Shown here: one piece after another, positions 58,101 through 64,000 of the stretch
Layout: the number at the start of each line of letters is the position of its first letter
Position numbering within the stretch: position 1 is the stretch's first letter
DNA from: Streptomyces sp. NRRL WC-3742
Lineage (GTDB): Bacteria > Actinomycetota > Actinomycetes > Streptomycetales > Streptomycetaceae
Assembly: GCF_000720635.1 (NCBI RefSeq)
Contig: NZ_JOCF01000061.1
Coordinates: 1 to 64,000 of the forward strand
Length of the DNA stretch: 64,000 bases
Reading direction: 5' to 3'
The notes under the pieces: model-generated
The model's input: only the letters and a program-made list of their open reading frames with translations
Told to the model about the DNA's origin: nothing
Databases searched by the model: none
Made by a program: the position numbers and the translations under genes

Positions 58101-61100
58101 TCGAAGGCCCGGTCCGTCTCCAGGTCGTCGTCGGTGGTTCGGAGAACGGTCGCCGTCAGGTGTCCCTCTACAGCCGTCCCGAGGATGCCGAGGACTCCTG
58201 GACCCTGAACGCCAGCGGCGAACTCGCCGAAGAGACCGGCGAGTCCGACGGCTTCGACGCTCTCCGCAACTGGCCGGTGGCGACCGCCGGGCCCGTCGAC
58301 CTGGAGGGCTTCTACGACCGCTTCGCCGCCCGTGGCCTCGACTACGGTCCGGCCTTCCAGGGCCTGACCGAACTGTGGCGCGACGGCAGCACCGCCTACG
58401 GCACCGTCCGCCTGCCCGAGGGTGTGAAGGCCGATGAGTTCGGCATCCACCCGGCCCTGCTGGACGCCGCCCTGCACACCCTGGTCGCCGCTCAGCCGCA
58501 GGCCGGGGACGCCGAGCGGGTCCTCCTGCCGTTCGAGTGGACGGGCGTCGAGCTGTTCGCCGCCGGTAACACCGAGCTGCGCGTCCGCGTCGAACTGAGC
58601 GACGACCAGCTCGCCCTCTGGGTGGCCGACGCCTCCGGCCGGCCGGTCCTGCAAGCCCAGGGACTCCAGCTGCGCGAGGCTTCGGCGGAGCAGGTCCGCG
58701 CGGGTGCGACGGTGGACCACCTCTACCGCGTGGAGTTCTCGGAGCTGCGCCGCCTCGAGGAGCGGGCTCCCGTGCGCTCGCTCGTGCTCGGCGCCGCCGG
58801 TGGCCTCGCGGGCCTGGCCGACATCGAGAGCGTGTCGCTGGACCAGCTGGAAACCGGAGCTGCCGAGGTTCCGCAGCTGCTTGCCGTGGATCTGACCGAG
58901 GTCGCAGGACCGGTGCAGGAGGCGCTGGCCGAGACCCTGCCGGTGGCGCAGCGACTGCTGGCCGAACCCTCGCTCGATCCGGTCGAGTTGGTGTTCGTGA
59001 CGCGCGGCGCGATGAGCGCTGATCCGGTGCAGGCCGCCCTGTGGGGCCTGGTGCGGACGGTTCGAGCGGAGTACGCCGACCGGCCCGTGCGCCTGCTCGA
59101 CCTTGACGACAGCGCATCCGTCGACACGATCGCCCAGGCCCTGTTCAGCACGGGCGAGCCGGAGTTGGCGATCGCCGACGGCCGTATCCGCGCCCCGCGC
59201 CTGGTGCGCGTCACCGCCGCCGACACCACCGTGACCACCGCCCTCAACCCGGAGCAGGTACTCCAGGACGCGGGCGCTGAGAGCGTCCGTATCGCCGCCT
59301 GCGACGCCGCCGACCGCGAGCAGCTCGCCGCCGTCGTCAACGACCTTGGCAGCAGCCTCGGTTCGGTCTTCCACCTCGCCGCCGTCCTCGATGACGGCCT
59401 CCTGACCGGCCAGACCCCGGAACGCTTCGCCCACGTCCTCGCCCCCAAGGTGAACGGCGCCCTGCACCTGGACGAGCTGACGCGCGAACTGAACCTCGAC
59501 GCCTTCGTCCTCTTCTCCTCGGCGGCAGGTGTCCTCGGCAGCGCAGGCCAGAGCGGCTACGCGGCGGCGAACGCTTTCGTTGACGCTCTGGCCGCTCAGC
59601 GCCGCGCCGCCGACCTCCCTGCCCTCAGCCTCGCCTGGGGCCTGTGGCAGCAGGCCGGCACCGGCCTCACCGCAGGGCTCGGCCAGGCGGAGATCACGCG
59701 GCTGCGCCGCCAGGGGGTGGGCGCGCTCACGGCTGCCCAGGGCCTGCGCGCCCTTGATGCGGCGCTGGCCTCGAACTTCGCTCACGTCGTCCCTGTCCGC
59801 CTCGAACTCGGCTCGGTCCGACGCGAGTTGGAGCGCGGCGGCGAGGTCCCGTCCCTGCTCCGCGCCCTGGTGCGCGCCCGCCTGCGCCGCGCCGGCTCGA
59901 CGGCAGCGGCGCCTTCCGCCCTGCACGAGCGCCTCGCCGCCCTCTCCGCCACCGAGCGTCAGTCCGTTCTCCTCGACCTGGTCCGCCGCGAGGCCGCCGC
60001 CGTCCTCGGCGTCGGCGGTCCCGAAGGCGTCGGTGCGCAGCAGGTGTTCAAGGAGCTGGGCCTCGACTCGCTCATGGCCGTCGAGGTCCGCCGTCGCCTC
60101 GCCGCCGAGACGGGCCTCACGCTGCCCTCGACCCTGGCGTTCGACTACCCGACCCCCACCGCCATCGCCGGTCTGATCCTCGATCGCCTCGACCTGGGCG
60201 CCAAGCCCGACCGGGCCCCCGTCCGCGTCACCCCGGGTACGCAGGCCGACGACCCCATCGCCGTCGTCTCCATGGCCTGCCGCCTGCCCGGTGGGATCGA
60301 CACCCCGGAGGGTTTCTGGGAGCTGCTGGCCTCGGGCGGCGACGCCGTCGGCGGCTTCCCGAAGCGTTGGCAGGGCCTGGACCTGTTCGACCCGGACCCG
60401 GAGGCCACGGGCAAGAGCTACGCCCGAGAAGGCGGCTTCCTCGAGGACATCGACCGGTTCGACGCGGCCTTCTTCGGCATCTCGCCGCGCGAGGCGCAGT
60501 CCATGGACCCGCAGCAGCGCCTCGTCCTGGAGACGGCCTGGGAGGCCCTGGAGCGCGCGGGCGTCCGCCCGGGCAGCCTCGAAGGCACCCGTACCGGCGT
60601 CTACCTGGGCACGATGACCTCCGACTACGGGCACCAGGGCCGCGACCTCGGCGCGCTCGACGGCTACACCAGCACGGGCTACGCGAGCAGTGTGGTTTCG
60701 GGCCGCGTGTCGTACGCGCTGGGGCTTCAGGGCCCGGCGGTGTCGGTCGACACCGCGTGCTCGTCCTCGCTGGTCGCGACCCACCTCGCCGTGTCCGCGC
60801 TGCGGCAGGGCGAGTGCGAGATGGCACTCGTCGGTGGCGTCACCGTGATGAACACCCCGGCGCTGTTCGTCGAGTTCAGCCGCCTGCGGGGGATGGCGGC
60901 CGATGGTCGCTGCAAGAGCTTCGGCGCCGACGCGGACGGCGCTGGGTGGGCCGAGGGCTGTGGCGTGCTCGTCCTGAAGCGGCTGTCCGCCGCTGAGCGG
61001 GACGGGGACCGCGTCCTCGCCGTCATCCGGGGGACCGCCATCAACCAGGACGGCCGCAGCCAGGGGCTGACCGCGCCGAACGGGCCGTCGCAGCAGCGTG

Positions 61101-64000
61101 TGATCCAGGACGCGCTGGCGGCATCTCGCCTGGCCCCGGCGGACATCGACGCGATCGAGGCCCACGGCACCGGCACCTCCCTCGGTGACCCGATCGAGGC
61201 GGGCGCGCTGGCCGAGGTCTTCGGCCCGAACCGGCCCACCGACCGGCCCCTCCTCCTCGGCTCCTCCAAGTCGAACATCGGGCACGCCCAGGCCGCCGCC
61301 GGTGTCATCGGCGTGATCAAGATGGTGCTGGCACTGCAGAACGGGGTTCTGCCCCGCACCCTCCACGCCGACGAGCCGAGCCCCCACATCGAGTGGGACG
61401 GCAGCGGGCTGTCCCTGCTCCAGGAGTCCACGCCGTGGGGGCGGGGCGAGCGCGCCCGCCGCGCGGGCGTTTCCTCCTTCGGGCTGAGCGGCACCAACGC
61501 GCACCTGATCCTCGAAGAGGCCCCGACCGTCGCCCCCGCCCCGCCGCAGCCGCAGCCGCAGCCGAGTGCTGTGCCGCTGCTGGTCTCCGGCCGCGACGAG
61601 GCCGCCGTCCGTGAGCAGGCTGCCCGCTGGGCCGACTGGCTCGACGCGAACCCGGCCGCCCCGCTCGCCGGTGTGGCCGCCACCGCCGCCCACCACCGCA
61701 CCCACTTCGACCACCGCGCCGCCGTGATCGCCACCTCGGTCGTCGAGGCCGTCGCGGGGCTGCGTGGGGTGGCCGCAGGAGGGTCGGCGGGTGTCGGAAT
61801 GGCCGGCGACCCGGGTGGCGTGGTGTTCGTGTACCCGGGGCAGGGGAGTCAGTGGCTCGGTATGGGCGCGGCTCTGCTGGAGCAGTCGCCCGTCTTCCGT
61901 GAGGCCGTCGTCGCCTGTGACGAGGCGCTGCGCCCGCTGACCGGCTGGTCCGTCCTCGAGGTCCTCGACGGCGGCGGCGGGGATCACCCGCCGGTGGACC
62001 GGGTGGATGTCGTGCAGCCGGCGCTGTTCGCGATGGGTGTCGCGCTCTCGGCGCTGTGGCGTTCGTGGGGTGTGGAGCCCAGCGCGGTCGTGGGGCACAG
62101 TCAGGGCGAGGTGGTCGCGGCCGTCGTCTCGGGCGCGCTGTCGCTGGAGCAGGGGGCGAAGGTCGTCGCGGTGCGGTCGGCTGCCGTCCGGGCGATGACG
62201 GGCTTCGGCGGCATGGCGCTGGTCGAACGCCCGGTGGCCGCCGTCGAGGAGCTGATTGCCGCGTACGACGGCAGGCTCTCCGTCGCCGCCGTCAACACGT
62301 CCGGTTCCACGGTCGTGTCGGGCGAGGTGGAGGCGCTGGACCGCCTGGTCGCGGACCTCCAGCAGCAGAACGTCTTCTCCCGCCGGGTGAACGTCGACTA
62401 CGCCTCCCACAGTGCGCAGATGGACTCGCTGCTGCCGGGTCTGGCCGAGGCGTTCGCTGACTTGAAGCCTTCGAAGGCCGTCGTCCCGTTCTACTCGACG
62501 GTCCTCGGCCGTGTCCTGGACGGTCCGGAGCTGGACGGCGCGTACTGGTGCCGCAACCTGCGCGAGCCCGTCCGCTTCGACCAGGCGCTTGAGCAGCTCC
62601 TCTCCGACGGCCGGAACGTGTTCGTCGAGGTCAGCGCCCACCCGGTTCTTTCCATGCCGCTCACCGACGGCAGTGCCGAGCACAACGGCGTGGTCGTCGG
62701 CTCCCTCGCCCGAGGCGAGGGCGGCGTCGACCAACTCCTCCGCTCCCTCGGTCAGTTGCACGTTCAGGGCGTCGAGATCGACTGGCAGAAGGTTCTGGAA
62801 GGTGGCGAGTTCGTCGCCGACCTGCCCACCTACGCCTTCCAGCGCGAGCACTACTGGGCCGAGACCACCGCCACCAGCATCGACGCGGGCTCGATGGGCC
62901 TGGAGACGTTCACCCACCCCTGGCTCGGCGCCGCCACCGCCCTCGCCGAGGGCGAAGGCCACCTGTTCACCGGCCGTCTGGCCCCCAACGCCCAGCCGTG
63001 GCTGCGTGATCACGCCGCCTTCGGCACGGTCCTCGTCCCCGGCGCGGGCATCCTCGACCTGGTTCTGGCGGCCGGTCGTGAGGTCGGTGCAGGCCGGGTC
63101 GAGGAACTCGCCCTGGTCGAGCCGCTGGTCCTCGAATCCCCGATCCGGCTGCAGATCACGGTCAGTGCCCCGGACGCCAACGGCCACCGTCAGGTCGCTC
63201 TCCACGGTCGTCCGGAGGAGGCCGAGGACGGCTGGACTCTGCACGCCAGTGGCGAACTCGCGGAGGAGCAGGGCGCACAGGACGGCTTCGAGACGCTGCG
63301 CCACTGGCCGGTGGCGAACGCCGAGTCCGTCGACCTGGAGGGCTTCTACGACCGCTTCGCGGCCCGTGGCCTGGCGTACGGCCCGGCCTTCCAGGGCCTG
63401 ACCGAGCTGTGGCGCGACGGCAGCACCGCGTACGGGCTGGTCCGCCTGCCCGAGGGCGTGAAGGCCGACGAGTTCGGCATCCACCCGGCCCTTCTGGACG
63501 CCGCCCTGCACACCCTCGTGGCCGTGCGTGACGGCGGTGACCAGCGGGTGTTCCTGCCGTTCGAGTGGACGGGCGTCGAGCTGTTCGCCGCCGGGAGCAC
63601 CGAGCTGCGCGTCCGCGTGGACCTCGACGAGAGTGGTACCAGTGCCCGTATCTGGGTGTCGGACCCGGCGGGTGGCCCGGTGGCGTTCGTCGACGGTCTG
63701 CAGATCCGCGAGGCGTCGTCCGAGCAGGTCCGGGCCGGTGCGTCCGTCGACCACCTCTACCGCCTGGACCACCAGGAGCCGCGCACCCTGGAGGAGCGTT
63801 CACTCGCCGACCTCTGGGTGATCGGCACCGGGCACGTCTCCGAACTCCCCATCGCCAGCCAGGTGGAGGGACCGGAGGGGCTCATCGAGCGCCTTGCTTC
63901 GGAGTCCCACCCTCAGGCCGTCGTCGCGGACCTGTCCGGGGCCGTCGGCTCGGTGCAGGAGGTTCTGGCGGACGCGCTCACGCTGATCCAGCGACTCACC
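55115..64000 (+). CDS. type I PKS, KS-AT-DH-KR-ACP-KS-AT-DH-, runs off the window
   Basis: Open for 2962 codons with no stop before the edge. The N-terminal docking helix (ALPAIRALQKRAAELEAQ) is followed by module one, in approximate bases: KS 55200-56480 (DTACSSSL), AT 56790-57800 (GHSQGEVV, VDYASHS, methylmalonyl-like), DH 57880-58700 (DHAAFGTVLVP, LLDAALH), KR 59200-59650 and ACP 59990-60190 (LGLDSLMA). Module two has KS 60240-61520, AT 61820-62850 and DH 62910-63750, then the start of the KR structural part. The first KR keeps Ser/Tyr/Asn (VLFSSAAG, GYAAANA) and LDD but lacks the TGGTGxLG Rossmann segment, about 44 residues. GGAAAGGA precedes ATG 55115, 49 bp after the previous PKS. Confidence 0.92.
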   Translation, partial: MTTSAQDRMEQALPAIRALQKRAAELEAQRSEPIAVVSMACRLPGGIDTPEGFWELLASGGDAIGGFPERWQGLDLFDPDPEAVGKSYAREGGFLDGVERFDAAFFGISPREALSMDPQQRLVLETAWEALERAGVRPEALEGSRTGVYLGTMSTDYGSLGQDLDALDGYVSTGKASSVVSGRVSYALGLQGPAVTVDTACSSSLVATHLAVSALRQGECEMALVGGVTVMSNPSLFVEFSRLRGMAADGRCKSFSADADGAGWAEGCGVLVLKRLSAAERDGDRVLAVIRGSAINQDGRSQGLTAPNGPSQQRVIQDALAAARLAPADIDAIEAHGTGTSLGDPIEAGALAEVFGPDRPTDRPLLLGSSKSNIGHAQAAAGVIGVIKMVLALEHGMLPRTLHAEAPSPHVEWDGSGLALVQDATPWERGERARRAGVSSFGLSGTNAHVIVEEAPAVAASPQGARPVAVPVAVPVVVSGRDEASVREQAGRWAEWLDGHGAAVPLADVAVTVARYRTQFEHRAVVVAGSVAEAAERLRAVAAGDSVGDSVGVAGAPGEVVFVYPGQGSQWLGMGAALLEQSPVFRDAVVACDEVLRPLTGWSVREVLAGGGGDHPPVDRVDVVQPALFAMGVALSALWRSWGIEPTAVVGHSQGEVVAAVVSGALSLEQGARVVALRSAAVRAVTGFGGMALVERPVAVVEELIAAYDGRLSVAAVNTPGSTVVSGESEAIDALVAELQQQDVFCRRVNVDYASHSAQMDSLLPGLAEAFADLMPSKAVVPFYSTVLGRVLDGPELDGAYWCRNLREPVRFDRALEQLLGDGRNVFVEVSAHPVLSMPLTDGSAEHNGVVVGSLARGEGGTAQLLRSLGQLHVQGVPVDWSKLLDGEFVADLPTYAFQREYFWTEVGSGSADAGSMGLEASAHPWLGAGTALADGEGHLFTGRLAPNSQPWLRDHAAFGTVLVPGTGVLDLVLAAGREVGAGRVEELALVEPLVLEGPVRLQVVVGGSENGRRQVSLYSRPEDAEDSWTLNASGELAEETGESDGFDALRNWPVATAGPVDLEGFYDRFAARGLDYGPAFQGLTELWRDGSTAYGTVRLPEGVKADEFGIHPALLDAALHTLVAAQPQAGDAERVLLPFEWTGVELFAAGNTELRVRVELSDDQLALWVADASGRPVLQAQGLQLREASAEQVRAGATVDHLYRVEFSELRRLEERAPVRSLVLGAAGGLAGLADIESVSLDQLETGAAEVPQLLAVDLTEVAGPVQEALAETLPVAQRLLAEPSLDPVELVFVTRGAMSADPVQAALWGLVRTVRAEYADRPVRLLDLDDSASVDTIAQALFSTGEPELAIADGRIRAPRLVRVTAADTTVTTALNPEQVLQDAGAESVRIAACDAADREQLAAVVNDLGSSLGSVFHLAAVLDDGLLTGQTPERFAHVLAPKVNGALHLDELTRELNLDAFVLFSSAAGVLGSAGQSGYAAANAFVDALAAQRRAADLPALSLAWGLWQQAGTGLTAGLGQAEITRLRRQGVGALTAAQGLRALDAALASNFAHVVPVRLELGSVRRELERGGEVPSLLRALVRARLRRAGSTAAAPSALHERLAALSATERQSVLLDLVRREAAAVLGVGGPEGVGAQQVFKELGLDSLMAVEVRRRLAAETGLTLPSTLAFDYPTPTAIAGLILDRLDLGAKPDRAPVRVTPGTQADDPIAVVSMACRLPGGIDTPEGFWELLASGGDAVGGFPKRWQGLDLFDPDPEATGKSYAREGGFLEDIDRFDAAFFGISPREAQSMDPQQRLVLETAWEALERAGVRPGSLEGTRTGVYLGTMTSDYGHQGRDLGALDGYTSTGYASSVVSGRVSYALGLQGPAVSVDTACSSSLVATHLAVSALRQGECEMALVGGVTVMNTPALFVEFSRLRGMAADGRCKSFGADADGAGWAEGCGVLVLKRLSAAERDGDRVLAVIRGTAINQDGRSQGLTAPNGPSQQRVIQDALAASRLAPADIDAIEAHGTGTSLGDPIEAGALAEVFGPNRPTDRPLLLGSSKSNIGHAQAAAGVIGVIKMVLALQNGVLPRTLHADEPSPHIEWDGSGLSLLQESTPWGRGERARRAGVSSFGLSGTNAHLILEEAPTVAPAPPQPQPQPSAVPLLVSGRDEAAVREQAARWADWLDANPAAPLAGVAATAAHHRTHFDHRAAVIATSVVEAVAGLRGVAAGGSAGVGMAGDPGGVVFVYPGQGSQWLGMGAALLEQSPVFREAVVACDEALRPLTGWSVLEVLDGGGGDHPPVDRVDVVQPALFAMGVALSALWRSWGVEPSAVVGHSQGEVVAAVVSGALSLEQGAKVVAVRSAAVRAMTGFGGMALVERPVAAVEELIAAYDGRLSVAAVNTSGSTVVSGEVEALDRLVADLQQQNVFSRRVNVDYASHSAQMDSLLPGLAEAFADLKPSKAVVPFYSTVLGRVLDGPELDGAYWCRNLREPVRFDQALEQLLSDGRNVFVEVSAHPVLSMPLTDGSAEHNGVVVGSLARGEGGVDQLLRSLGQLHVQGVEIDWQKVLEGGEFVADLPTYAFQREHYWAETTATSIDAGSMGLETFTHPWLGAATALAEGEGHLFTGRLAPNAQPWLRDHAAFGTVLVPGAGILDLVLAAGREVGAGRVEELALVEPLVLESPIRLQITVSAPDANGHRQVALHGRPEEAEDGWTLHASGELAEEQGAQDGFETLRHWPVANAESVDLEGFYDRFAARGLAYGPAFQGLTELWRDGSTAYGLVRLPEGVKADEFGIHPALLDAALHTLVAVRDGGDQRVFLPFEWTGVELFAAGSTELRVRVDLDESGTSARIWVSDPAGGPVAFVDGLQIREASSEQVRAGASVDHLYRLDHQEPRTLEERSLADLWVIGTGHVSELPIASQVEGPEGLIERLASESHPQAVVADLSGAVGSVQEVLADALTLIQRLT
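55200..57800 (+). repeat. KS-AT block nearly identical to 60240-62850
   Basis: The KS-AT region of the first module of the last PKS is matched by the second module at DNA level in long runs (for example the KS start at 55245-55300 against 60293-60348, and the AT start at 56799-56835, which recurs at 51171 and 61827). Identity seems to fall outside the block. This points to recent duplication or gene conversion between modules and makes short-read assembly here unreliable. Confidence 0.75.
60240..62850 (+). repeat. second copy of the KS-AT block
   Basis: Partner of the block at 55200-57800. Shared stretches include the region around the KS active site and the tract coding for [20 protein letters not shown]. 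The AT part is also shared with the module at 51160-52200. Confidence 0.75.

Noticed and set aside
55124..63772. Very long open frame on the minus strand opposite the last PKS, and others opposite the synthases at 25702-30561, 30649-37395 and 43626-47378
   Set aside because: These are antisense by-products of high-GC codon use; the translations are low-complexity (Gly/Ala/Arg/Gln/His-rich) without domains, while the plus strand has unmistakable PKS/NRPS domains.

Overview
The window is very GC-rich, with C- or G-ending codons, AGGAG-type ribosome sites and several GTG/TTG starts. It looks like a chromosomal segment of a Streptomyces-like actinomycete. Most of it is a hybrid polyketide/nonribosomal-peptide biosynthetic region that runs off the right edge. 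I do not recognise the product.

Left block (19-10559, minus strand): one tight operon read away from a large SARP regulator (11072-14215, plus strand). In transcription order it encodes two divergent tryptophan-2,3-dioxygenase (TDO) superfamily proteins, a free peptidyl carrier protein, a C-A-PCP-KS hybrid synthase that stops right after its KS, a separate protein carrying the post-KS linker plus a degenerate mini-AT and half a condensation domain, a class I methyltransferase and an MFS exporter. The 512-bp divergent control region holds a Crp-like palindrome and SARP-like 11-bp-spaced direct repeats.

Middle (14307-19872): an SpoU/TrmH rRNA/tRNA methyltransferase, a serine-hydrolase pseudogene, a PhyH-type Fe(II)/2-oxoglutarate dioxygenase, a TetR repressor with a palindromic operator, a small membrane protein with a strong terminator, and an overlapping trio (ornithine-cyclodeaminase-like, zinc-ribbon protein, mini-HTH) closed by a 23-bp hairpin.

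Right block (20113-64000, plus strand): a methoxymalonyl-ACP cassette (AT-ACP-FkbM fusion, hydroxyacyl dehydrogenase, ACP, acyl dehydrogenase, FkbH). It is followed by the terminating synthase KS-AT-ACP-C-A(Gly)-PCP-KS-AT-KR-ACP-TE, then tailoring genes (alpha/beta-hydrolase-like, P450, ABM-like, DinB-like), an OleI-type glycosyltransferase and a secreted GH1 beta-glucosidase (a probable inactivation/reactivation resistance pair). A starter PKS with the split-loading layout ACP-KS-AT-AT-KR-ACP plus KS-AT-DH-KR-ACP comes next, and then a further PKS of at least 2962 residues that leaves the window. The starter PKS is broken by two frame changes in its second AT, and one KR in the last PKS lacks its nucleotide-binding segment. 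Each could be a real lesion or an assembly error in repetitive modules.

Inferred logic: chain assembly starts at 43722, passes through 55115 and genes beyond the edge, and ends at the TE protein (25708-37344). Methoxymalonyl units and one glycine are incorporated, followed by oxidation and protective glycosylation. The left operon could make a separate Trp-derived metabolite or supply a carrier-bound acyl unit to the same product; sequence alone cannot decide.
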